A stretch of DNA of 57,959 nucleotides from CAZDQL01 sp964507325 (GTDB lineage: Bacteria > Planctomycetota > UBA1135 > GCA-002686595). The notes under the pieces were generated by a model. It made no database searches, was not told the origin of the DNA, and saw only the letters and a program-made list of their open reading frames with translations. A program made the position numbers and the translations under genes. How positions within the stretch are numbered: position 1 is the stretch's first letter; every line of letters begins with the position of its first letter. Below, in pieces: positions 1-7,319 of the stretch. The stretch lies in contig CAZDQL010000037.1 in assembly GCA_964507325.1 (NCBI GenBank), positions 1-57,959 of the forward strand, read 5' to 3'.

Positions 1-2
1 AG

Positions 3-692
3 AACTGGGGCTACCGCAGCTTCGAGAGCCAAGAGGCGCTGACCGACGCCTACGTCGGTCTCCTGACGCGCCTGCGCCCCCTGATCGGCGAGGGACTCGC
101 CGCCGCGATCTACACGCAGACGAGCGACGTGGAGATCGAGGTCAACGGCCTCATGACCTACGACCGCGAGCTGATCAAGATGGACGTCGGACGCGCCGTG
201 GAAGCCGCGCGCAAACTCTACCTACCACCTCCGATCGTGAGGTCGGTCCTGGAGACCTCGCGCAAGGCGGGCCAGGCCTGGCGCTACACCTGCGACGCTC
301 CCCCTGCGGGCTGGAACGCCCCCGACTTCGACGATGGGGGGTGGACGGAAGGACCGGGCGGCTTCGGCACGCAGGGCACGCCGGGAGCGGTCGTCCGCAC
401 GACCTGGGACGGCTCCGACATCTGGCTGCGCCGCCGCGTCGAGCTTCCCGCGGATCTCGACACCGACGAGCTGCAGCTCACGATCCACCACGACGAGGAC
501 GCCGAGGTCTGGCTGAACGGCGTCCAGATCGCAGAGCTCACCGGCTACACGACCTCCTACGTCCTCGTGCCCCTCGGCGCGGAGGCCAAGGCGGCCCTGC
601 GGGCGGGGACGAACGTCCTCGCCGTCCACTGCCGTCAGACCCGCGGCGGCCAGTACATCGACCTCGGTCTCGCCACCGTGCAGGAGCGGTAG
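3..692 (+). CDS. Glycoside hydrolase family 2-like protein, C-terminal part (cut by window edge)
   Basis: The reading frame is open from the left edge of the window, so only about 229 C-terminal residues are visible. The first 60 residues (ending ..NGLMTYDRELIKMD) look like the end of a GH2 beta-galactosidase/beta-glucuronidase TIM barrel, where a similar segment closes the catalytic domain. From about residue 90 a beta-sandwich follows, with WxxxxFDDGGW and WLRRRVELP motifs and AEVWLNGVQIAEL, typical of a galactose-binding or jelly-roll carbohydrate-binding domain. The protein is probably periplasmic or outer-membrane associated and cleaves glycosides; the exact substrate cannot be read from this fragment. 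The next gene starts 6 bp after the stop, so they are likely co-transcribed. The catalytic acids lie outside the window. Confidence 0.75.
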   Translation, partial: NWGYRSFESQEALTDAYVGLLTRLRPLIGEGLAAAIYTQTSDVEIEVNGLMTYDRELIKMDVGRAVEAARKLYLPPPIVRSVLETSRKAGQAWRYTCDAPPAGWNAPDFDDGGWTEGPGGFGTQGTPGAVVRTTWDGSDIWLRRRVELPADLDTDELQLTIHHDEDAEVWLNGVQIAELTGYTTSYVLVPLGAEAKAALRAGTNVLAVHCRQTRGGQYIDLGLATVQER

Positions 693-698
693 GGCGCC

Positions 699-1826
699 AT
701 GCAGCTCTCGCGCCGCCGCGTTGTCGCGTTCATCGCCCTCGTCGCGATCCTCGTCGCCGGAGCGCCGGCGAGGGCCGAGGGGATCCACGTCGTCGTCCTC
801 GAGGGCACGCCCTACGAGCGGGGAGTCACGCACGGGGAGACCCTGAAGTCGGAGATCGAGCACCTCGTGCAGGACTGGAAGGCCGATCTGCGGCACACCT
901 ACGGGACCGATCCCGATGCGCTGGTCGAGCTCTTCCTCGCGGAGACGAACTTCGTCCCCGCCATCGAGCGCTGGACGCCGGGCTTGCTCGACGAGCTGCG
1001 CGGCATCGCCGCGGGCTCCGGGATCGACTTCGACACGATCCTCGCCTACAACCTCCCCGACGAGCTCTGGGCGAACGGACCGGAGATCGTGCGCAATCGC
1101 TGCACGAGCATCGGGGTCGACGCCCAAGGCGACGCCCCGGCCTACGTCGCTCAGAACCTCGACATCCCCGGCTGGTACCACCACCACCCCACCGTGCTCC
1201 ACGTCAAGCACGCGGACTCGGACCTGGAGTCCTTCGTGGTCAGCGTGCCCGGGCTCGTCGGAGCGAACGGCGTGAACAACCGTTCCGTGGGCGTGTGCGT
1301 GAACACCATCCTGCAGCTGAAGCCGTCGCGCACGGGACTGCCGGTGGCCTTCGTCGTGCGCGGGATCCTGGCGCAGGAGAGCCACGCGCAGGCGCTCGAG
1401 TTCGTGCGCACGATCGAGCACGCCTCCGGACAAAACTACATCGTCGGGGGGCCCGAGACCGCGCCCGGCTTCGAGTGCTCCCAGCGCGTGGTCACCCGCT
1501 TCGTGCCCTTCGAGGGCGCGCAGTGGACCTACCACACGAATCACCCGCTGGCGAACGAGAACCATCGGGCCTCCTACGCCCGGCGCCTGACGGAATCCGG
1601 GCCCTACGCATGCCCGCGGTTCGCCACCCTGCAGGAGCTCTTGAAGGCCGGGACGCAGGTCGATCGGGAGACGATCGAGAAGACGCTGAGCACCCGCAAC
1701 GCGGGAATCCCCATCAACAACTCCTCCACCTACGTGTGCACGATCATGGTGCTGGCAGAGGAGCCGGAGCTGCACGTCTCAGCGGGAAGGCCGGACGAGG
1801 TTCCGTTCGAGGTCTTGAGATTCTGA
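699..1826 (+). CDS. Secreted C45-family peptidase / acyl-CoA:6-APA acyltransferase-like Ntn hydrolase
   Basis: This 375-aa protein has a classical signal peptide (RRR then a hydrophobic stretch to about residue 26, cleavage after ARA). The mature part begins with the family's N-terminal domain (EGTPYERGVTHGE), and the segment NRCTSIGV places Cys135 where C45 enzymes self-cleave to expose the N-terminal nucleophile. C45 (AAT-like) proteins hydrolyse or transfer acyl groups on amides, including peptides and N-acyl amino acids; the real substrate here is unknown. Length fits the family. It sits between a GH2 gene and a sulfatase gene on the same strand, so it probably serves extracellular substrate breakdown. 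ATG at 699 is chosen because the signal peptide begins there directly. Confidence 0.75.
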   Translation: MQLSRRRVVAFIALVAILVAGAPARAEGIHVVVLEGTPYERGVTHGETLKSEIEHLVQDWKADLRHTYGTDPDALVELFLAETNFVPAIERWTPGLLDELRGIAAGSGIDFDTILAYNLPDELWANGPEIVRNRCTSIGVDAQGDAPAYVAQNLDIPGWYHHHPTVLHVKHADSDLESFVVSVPGLVGANGVNNRSVGVCVNTILQLKPSRTGLPVAFVVRGILAQESHAQALEFVRTIEHASGQNYIVGGPETAPGFECSQRVVTRFVPFEGAQWTYHTNHPLANENHRASYARRLTESGPYACPRFATLQELLKAGTQVDRETIEKTLSTRNAGIPINNSSTYVCTIMVLAEEPELHVSAGRPDEVPFEVLRF

Positions 1827-1861
1827 GGGCATGCGAGGCGTGAAGTGAAACGAGGCCAGGC

Positions 1862-3475
1862 ATGAAGAAGATCGCGATCGACGTACCTCTCCTGCTCGCG
1901 GCTCTGGTCACCCTCGTACTAGCGGGGTGCAAGGGAATCGGGAAGCGGGATGCGCCGGAGAAGCCCCTGAACGTGCTCTTCCTCGCCGTGGACGACCTGA
2001 GGCCGGAGCTGGGCTGCTACGGAGCAGAGCACGTGATCAGCCCCAACATCGACCGCCTCGCGCGGGAGGGATTGCGGTTCGAGCGCGCGTACTGCCAGTC
2101 CGCGGTCTGCAATCCGTCGCGAGCCAGCCTGATGACCGGCAAGCGGCCGGACACCATCCGGGTCTGGGACCTGAGGACGGATCTGCGGGAGGTGTGTCCC
2201 GACGTGCTGACCCTGCCCCAGCACTTCCGACGACACGGCTACTACACCTCCAGCATCGGGAAGATCTACCACAACATCTTCCCGGACGAACCCTCATGGG
2301 ACGAGCGCGTCTACCTCGATGGCTTTCCCTTCGACCCCGACGCCGTGTACCTCGGTCAGGAGGGGCGGTCGATCCAGGAGGCGAAGAAGCGACGCCTGAT
2401 CGAGGCGGGACGCGGAGAGAGCGCCAAGGACCGCCTGGGTCACTACTACCTCAAGGCCCAGGCCACCGAGGCGCCGCAGGCACCCGACGACGACTACTAC
2501 GACGGCGCCCAGACGACCTGGGCCGTGCGCAAGCTCGCGGAGCTGAAGGAGGCGGGTCGACCCTTCTTCCTCGGCGTCGGCTACTACCGGCCCCACCTGC
2601 CTTTCAACGCGCCCGAGCCCTACTGGGATCTCTACGACCGCGCAGCGCTCCCCCTGGCCGAGAACGACTTCGTGCCGCGGGACGCCCCCGGCATGGCCAT
2701 CAACAACATGCGCGAGCTGCGGGGCTACACCGACTTTCGACAGCGCACGCATCCCGCCCAGGGATCGCTGAGCGAGGCGGAGGCTCGCCGGCTGAAGCAC
2801 GGCTACCTGGCCTCGGTGAGCTACGTCGACGCACAGGTCGGACGGCTCCTGGACGCCCTGGACGAGCTGGGCCTCGCCGAGAACACGATCGTGATCCTCT
2901 GGGGCGACCACGGCTGGAAGCTGGGCGAGCACAACAGCTGGGGCAAGATGACCAACTACGAGATCGACACCCGGGTCCCGCTGCTCGTCAAGGCGCCGGG
3001 ACACGGCACTGCCGGGCGCTCCACGGATCGACTGGTGGAGCTGGTGGACCTCTTCCCCACGCTCTGCGAACTGTGCGACGTTCCCGTTCCCCAGGACCTG
3101 GAGGGGGCGAGCCTGATCCCGCTCCTCGCGGACCCGCAAGCCCCGGGGAAGACCGCGGTCTTCAGCCAGTACCTGCGCGAAGGCATCTGGGTCGGCCCCG
3201 ACGGCCTGGAGTACATGGGCCGCGCGATCCGTACCGAGAGCCACCGCTACGTGGAATGGCATCAGCGCGAGACCGGTGAGCGGGCCGGCGTGGAGCTGTA
3301 CGACCTGCGCCTCGATCCGCTCGAGAACGAGAACGTGGCGGGTCGGGCGGAGAACCGTGCGCTGCTGGGGGCCATGCAGGAGCGACTGCGAGCCGGCTGG
3401 CGAGCGGCCCTTCCCTCGGATTCCACCCGCCGTACCCTGGGGATCCACGCCACCGGACGAGGAGACTCCCGATGA
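1862..3475 (+). CDS. Lipoprotein sulfatase, iduronate-2-sulfatase-like
   Basis: The 537-aa product begins with a lipoprotein signal (hydrophobic residues 8-20, lipobox LAGC with Cys23). It then shows the type I sulfatase fold: metal-binding VDDLRPELGCYG near residue 43, the formylglycine signature CNPSR with Cys83, GKIYHN, and WGDHGWKLGEH near residue 350. The spacing and the GYYRPHLPF segment resemble iduronate-2-sulfatase-like sulfatases abundant in Planctomycetota. It would remove sulfate esters from polysaccharides outside the inner membrane after Cys83 is converted to formylglycine by a maturase not seen here. Its stop overlaps the next gene's ATG by 4 bp, so the two are translationally coupled. 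The exact glycan cannot be assigned. Confidence 0.9.
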   Translation: MKKIAIDVPLLLAALVTLVLAGCKGIGKRDAPEKPLNVLFLAVDDLRPELGCYGAEHVISPNIDRLAREGLRFERAYCQSAVCNPSRASLMTGKRPDTIRVWDLRTDLREVCPDVLTLPQHFRRHGYYTSSIGKIYHNIFPDEPSWDERVYLDGFPFDPDAVYLGQEGRSIQEAKKRRLIEAGRGESAKDRLGHYYLKAQATEAPQAPDDDYYDGAQTTWAVRKLAELKEAGRPFFLGVGYYRPHLPFNAPEPYWDLYDRAALPLAENDFVPRDAPGMAINNMRELRGYTDFRQRTHPAQGSLSEAEARRLKHGYLASVSYVDAQVGRLLDALDELGLAENTIVILWGDHGWKLGEHNSWGKMTNYEIDTRVPLLVKAPGHGTAGRSTDRLVELVDLFPTLCELCDVPVPQDLEGASLIPLLADPQAPGKTAVFSQYLREGIWVGPDGLEYMGRAIRTESHRYVEWHQRETGERAGVELYDLRLDPLENENVAGRAENRALLGAMQERLRAGWRAALPSDSTRRTLGIHATGRGDSR

Positions 3476-4779
3476 AGACCGGAACCGGACAGAGCCGACG
3501 CGACTTCCTCAAGCTGGCCGCGGTGCCGCTCGTGGTGCCCTCGAGCGTCTTCGGAGCACGCGCTCCCAGCAATCGCATCAACATCGCCATGCTCGGCATG
3601 GGTCGCCAGGCGATGCGGCCCAACCTCGACCAGTTCCTGCGGACTCCGGACGTGCAGGTCGTGGCGGTGTGCGAAGTCGACGCGTGGAGACTGGAGCAGG
3701 CCCGCCAGAAGGTCGACGGCTACTACGCCGAGAAGATCGGTGGCACCTACCGGGGATGCGCGACGTACCGCGACTTCCGTGAGGTGCTCGCGCGCGAGGA
3801 CGTCGACGCGGTGATGATCTCCACGCCGGATCATTGGCACGCTCCCATGGGCGTGATGGCCGCGCGCGCCGGGAAGCACGTCTGCATCGAGAAGCCGCTC
3901 ACCACCTGCATCGCCCACGGACGGGCCCTGTGCGACGCGGTGCAGGAGGCGGGCGTCGTGAGCCGCACCGACAGCGAGTTCCGCACCAACCCCATCTTCT
4001 GGCGACTCGCCGAGCTCGTGCGCAACGGGCGCATCGGCAAGGTCGAGCGGATCATCACCGGAGTTCCCAAGGAGCTCACCGGCGACACCCTCCCCCCGCA
4101 GAAGACGATGCCCGTTCCGGAGGAGCTCGACTACGACCTCTGGCTCGGGCCCGCCTTCCCCACTCCCTACACCGAGCAACGCGTGCACCCGAGGAAGGCC
4201 TGGTCCCGGCCTGGGTGGCTGCGCATCGAGGACTACTGCAACGGGATGATCTCGAACTGGGGATCCCACCTGAACGACATCGCGCAGTGGGCCAACGGGA
4301 CCGATCGCACGGGGCCGGTCGCCGTCCGAGGCAGCGGCGAGTTCGCCAAGGGCCTGTGGAACACGATCATCCGCTTCGAGGTCGAGTACGAATACGCCGA
4401 CGGCGTACAGCTGCGGTACGTCATCGATCGGCCCTACGTGCGCATCGAGGGCAGCGAGGGCTGGCTCCAGGCCGACTACGGCTCGCAGCTCAGCGCCAGT
4501 TCGCAAGCGATCCTCGATGCACCGCTCGAACCGGGCGAGCTCTCCTTCGCCGACACGCGGGCGGACAAGGAGGACTTCCTGCACGCCATCCGGCACGGGG
4601 GAGAGACCCTCGAGCCGGTGGAGGTCGGACATCGCACCGTGTCCCTCTGCCAGATCGGGCTGATCGCCATCGAGCTCGGTCGCAAGCTGAAGTGGGATCC
4701 GACCGCGGAGCGCTTCCTCGACGACAACGCCGCCAACGCCCTGCTGACCCGGCCGGTCCGGGATCCCTGGGTGATCTGA
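3472..4779 (+). CDS. Tat-exported Gfo/Idh/MocA family oxidoreductase
   Basis: This 435-aa protein carries a twin-arginine signal (SRRDFLKLAAVPLVVPSSVFG) followed by a Rossmann domain starting at about residue 35 (INIAMLGMGRQ). The family signature EKPLTT lies near residue 140, and a C-terminal GFO/IDH dimerisation domain follows. These enzymes oxidise or reduce sugars or cyclitols with tightly bound NAD(P). Exported members are common in Planctomycetota and usually carry their cofactor across folded. The start overlaps the sulfatase stop. Its place between a sulfatase and a sugar isomerase-like gene supports a role in processing a desulfated sugar; the substrate is unknown. Confidence 0.88.
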   Translation: MKTGTGQSRRDFLKLAAVPLVVPSSVFGARAPSNRINIAMLGMGRQAMRPNLDQFLRTPDVQVVAVCEVDAWRLEQARQKVDGYYAEKIGGTYRGCATYRDFREVLAREDVDAVMISTPDHWHAPMGVMAARAGKHVCIEKPLTTCIAHGRALCDAVQEAGVVSRTDSEFRTNPIFWRLAELVRNGRIGKVERIITGVPKELTGDTLPPQKTMPVPEELDYDLWLGPAFPTPYTEQRVHPRKAWSRPGWLRIEDYCNGMISNWGSHLNDIAQWANGTDRTGPVAVRGSGEFAKGLWNTIIRFEVEYEYADGVQLRYVIDRPYVRIEGSEGWLQADYGSQLSASSQAILDAPLEPGELSFADTRADKEDFLHAIRHGGETLEPVEVGHRTVSLCQIGLIAIELGRKLKWDPTAERFLDDNAANALLTRPVRDPWVI

Positions 4780-4813
4780 GATCCCGTTCCGCGCCGACCG
4801 ACCGGAAGAGACC

Positions 4814-5728
4814 ATGAGTGCCAGAGTCACACGCCCCGGATTCCTGATCCTCTTCGTCGGTCTGCTCCTGCTCGCGACGACCAGCGCCACGCAGGACGGA
4901 GCGCAGGGGGCAGGCCTGACGAACCCCTTCTACGCCTTCAACAACAGCATGCGCGGTAAGGGACCCGAGGATCCGGCCGAGCAAGCGGCCTTGCTCGCCG
5001 AGCTCGGCTTCGACGGCTTCGAGGGCTACGACCTCGATCAGCTGCCCCGGCTCGCCGAGGAGCTTCACGCGCGCGGCCTGCGGGTCTGCACCATCTACTT
5101 CCAGGTGAACATCGACGAGGGGGAGACGCCCTACGACCCCCGGATCGAGGAGTACCTCGCGACGTTCCTGAAGGATCGAGGGGTCATCCTCACCGTCCAC
5201 CTGCACAGCCAGAAGCTCCGGCCCTCCGATCCCGCGGGCGACGAACACGCGCTGCCCATCCTGAGGCGACTCGCGGATCTCGCCCACGAGCACGGCGCGC
5301 AGGTCGCGGTCTACAACCACGTGAACTTCTGGGCCGAGAGCATCGACGACGGCATCCGGCTCGCGAAGCAGGTCAACCGCCGCAATTTCGGAGCGGCGTT
5401 CAACCTCTGCCACTGGCTCCACCTGGAGGGCGAGCAGGACCTGGAGAGCCGCCTCGACGCGATTGCGCCCTACCTGCTCTCCGTGACCCTCTGCGGCGCG
5501 GAGGGAGGCCCCGAGGCGCAGGGCGCGGGCTGGGATCAGCTGATCCAGCCCCTCGACCGGGGCGGCTTCGACAACCTGGCCCTCCTCCGGGCGGTGATCG
5601 CGCGCGGCTACCGCGGGCCGATCGGGCTGCAGTGCTACGCCATCCCCCTCCCCGCGAGGGAGCACCTCACGCGATCGATGAATGCCTGGCGTGAGCTCCG
5701 CCGGCGGTTCGACGGGGGGGATCGCTAG
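4814..5728 (+). CDS. Secreted sugar phosphate isomerase/epimerase-like TIM-barrel protein
   Basis: A 304-aa protein with an N-terminal hydrophobic signal (residues 8-25) and a xylose-isomerase-like TIM barrel (AP endonuclease 2 superfamily). Visible landmarks are LAELGFDGFEGYDL, the metal-site segment AVYNHVNFWAES, GAAFNLCHWLHLEGE and a late GLQCYAIP strand. Such proteins isomerise, epimerise or cleave sugars and often pair with Gfo/Idh/MocA oxidoreductases in planctomycete catabolic operons, as here (34 bp gap). It ends the + strand operon; the next gene is on the opposite strand. The specific reaction cannot be read from sequence. Confidence 0.8.
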   Translation: MSARVTRPGFLILFVGLLLLATTSATQDGAQGAGLTNPFYAFNNSMRGKGPEDPAEQAALLAELGFDGFEGYDLDQLPRLAEELHARGLRVCTIYFQVNIDEGETPYDPRIEEYLATFLKDRGVILTVHLHSQKLRPSDPAGDEHALPILRRLADLAHEHGAQVAVYNHVNFWAESIDDGIRLAKQVNRRNFGAAFNLCHWLHLEGEQDLESRLDAIAPYLLSVTLCGAEGGPEAQGAGWDQLIQPLDRGGFDNLALLRAVIARGYRGPIGLQCYAIPLPAREHLTRSMNAWRELRRRFDGGDR

Positions 5729-5757
5729 AGCTCGAGGGCGCTCTTCGCCGTCTTCGC

Positions 5758-6255
5758 TCAGCCAGCCTCTCGGACACTGCGAGCTCGTGGGCCAGCGCGA
5801 CGTCGGACGAACGCGGCTGTGAAGGCAGCCACCACACACGGCACGACGACGAGGGCGAAAAGAGCCAGCGCCAGCCGCAGCAGAGCCTGTGAGGCAGTGC
5901 CGTAGTGCGCGATGGTGGATTCATCAGAGACCGGCCAGTTGCCGCGACCGACTTGCACACAGCCAACCGTCGACATCGCAGTCAGGACGGCCACACTGCT
6001 GCACGCGGCGGCCGCGAGCACGGGCCGCTCTCGCACCGCCAGCGCAATCGCAACGCCGAGCCCCAGACCAGCCAGCAGTGGCCACCTGACGTGTGAGTAG
6101 GATCCCACCAGACCCAGACCGACGAGACAGCCGGTGATCAGGCCAAAGCCGATCGCTGCGATCCAACCCGTCGCGTGTCTGCAGCGCCTTCTCTGCTCCT
6201 GCATGGCGATCCTGTCCCCCCCGATCAGCCTACCGATCGCGTCCAAGCGTTGCAC
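5758..6255 (-). CDS. Small hypothetical membrane protein
   Basis: A 165-aa protein with about four predicted membrane segments (roughly residues 29-48, 57-72, 79-98 and 125-150), a polar stretch between the third and fourth, and an arginine-rich C terminus (RRRAGPRARS). No recognisable family. It stands alone between convergent and divergent neighbours. Translation could start at the first Met or at Met18 (MQEQRRRC). The hydrophobicity pattern is convincing for a coding gene, but function cannot be assigned. Confidence 0.55.
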   Translation of the reverse strand: MQRLDAIGRLIGGDRIAMQEQRRRCRHATGWIAAIGFGLITGCLVGLGLVGSYSHVRWPLLAGLGLGVAIALAVRERPVLAAAACSSVAVLTAMSTVGCVQVGRGNWPVSDESTIAHYGTASQALLRLALALFALVVVPCVVAAFTAAFVRRRAGPRARSVREAG

Positions 6256-6338
6256 GGCGCCGATGTTCGGCAGGTTGGATCTGTGGCCGTCCCGGCGCCG
6301 TGGCGACGAGGACGAAGGGGCAGCGCTACCCGCTGGTG

Positions 6339-7220
6339 TCAGTGAATGTGACCGTGCTCGAGCTCCTGCTCGGTCGCCTTCTCGACACCCAGGACGGTGA
6401 CTTCGAAGACCAGGTCCATCCCCGCCAGTGGGTGGTTGGCGTCGAGGCGGGCGGTCTCCTCGCCGATCTCCACGACTGTCAACTGCACGATGCGGCCGGC
6501 CTCGTCGTGCGCAGACAACCTGTTGCCCACCTGGACTTCAGGCGGCAGCTGTGCGCGGGGGACCTCGAAAACGTTGTCATCACTGCGCTCGCCGAAGCCC
6601 TCGGCGCAGGGAACCTCGATCACGCGCTGGGCGCCCGCCTCGAGTCCCTCGACCCCCTTCTCGAGGCCAGCGGGGATGTTGCCGTGGCCGTGGAGGTAGC
6701 GCATCGGGCCATTGCGGGACGAGGAGTCGATGAGCGTGCCAGCGGCGTCCTTGAGCTGAAACTCGATGCTGACGACACGGTCCTTGCGGATGTCGGCCTT
6801 GCCCTCGATGGGTTCGCGCTCGACCTGCTCGTGGCCGTGACCGCCGCAGTGCCCCCCCCCACCTTCGCAGGTCTGGGCTGGTTCGTACTGCCGACACTTG
6901 CCGCCGGCAAAGAGCTCTGCCGCGTCGCGTACCGTGCTGGCCTCTTCCTTGAAGTAGACGTCGATGCCCACCTGTTGAAGACCCGAGAGGGGAGTTGCCC
7001 CCATGCCCCCGGCGACGAGGGCGTCCACGTTGTTCTGCTTCAGCAGCATGACCGGCGCCATGCACCCACCCTGTTCGTGAGCTGCGTTCTCGAGCACTTG
7101 GACTGCGCCGATCTCACCGTTCTCGATGGTGACGATGGTGAATGCGGGGCAGTGGCCGAAATGTTCGGAGACGGCGGCGTCGAGCCCACCGGGGGCTTCG
7201 GACGGGATGGCGATGAGCAT
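6339..7220 (-). CDS. NifX/NifB-C-like domain fused to SlyD-type peptidyl-prolyl isomerase
   Basis: The 293-aa protein has two domains. Residues 1-110 match the dinitrogenase iron-molybdenum cofactor biosynthesis (NifX/MTH1175-like) fold: SEHFGHCPAFTIV, GGCMAPVMLL, then GGMGATPLSGLQQVGIDVYF. A linker at about 112-131 is rich in Cys, Gly and His (CEGGGGHCGGHGH), suggesting metal binding. Residues 148-293 are a SlyD-like FKBP prolyl isomerase: VSIEFQLKDAAGTLIDSS, GNIPAGLEKGVEGL, an insert-in-flap segment, and the canonical DANHPLAGMDLVFEVTVLGV end with a short His-containing tail. SlyD proteins bind Ni/Zn and act as chaperones; NifX-like domains bind Fe-S or metal cofactors. A joint role in metal-cofactor delivery is an inference. 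No nitrogenase genes are nearby. Confidence 0.85.
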   Translation of the reverse strand: MLIAIPSEAPGGLDAAVSEHFGHCPAFTIVTIENGEIGAVQVLENAAHEQGGCMAPVMLLKQNNVDALVAGGMGATPLSGLQQVGIDVYFKEEASTVRDAAELFAGGKCRQYEPAQTCEGGGGHCGGHGHEQVEREPIEGKADIRKDRVVSIEFQLKDAAGTLIDSSSRNGPMRYLHGHGNIPAGLEKGVEGLEAGAQRVIEVPCAEGFGERSDDNVFEVPRAQLPPEVQVGNRLSAHDEAGRIVQLTVVEIGEETARLDANHPLAGMDLVFEVTVLGVEKATEQELEHGHIH

Positions 7221-7319
7221 GTAGCGACACTCCTGGTTTTTGGGGCGGACATGATGCCCGCCCCGAAGGGCTACCGAAAGGGCCGGCCCGAGTTAAGCAG
7301 GCGGGGTCGCGCCCCGGGC

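Noticed and set aside
222..1775. Long open frame on the - strand opposite the GH2 tail and the C45 gene
   Set aside because: High-GC shadow: Arg/Val/Asp-rich with no domain, and the + strand frames have clear signal and family motifs.
6339..7220. Evidence of nitrogen fixation from the NifX-like domain
   Set aside because: No nif structural or assembly genes nearby; NifX/MTH1175-like domains occur widely in non-fixing bacteria.
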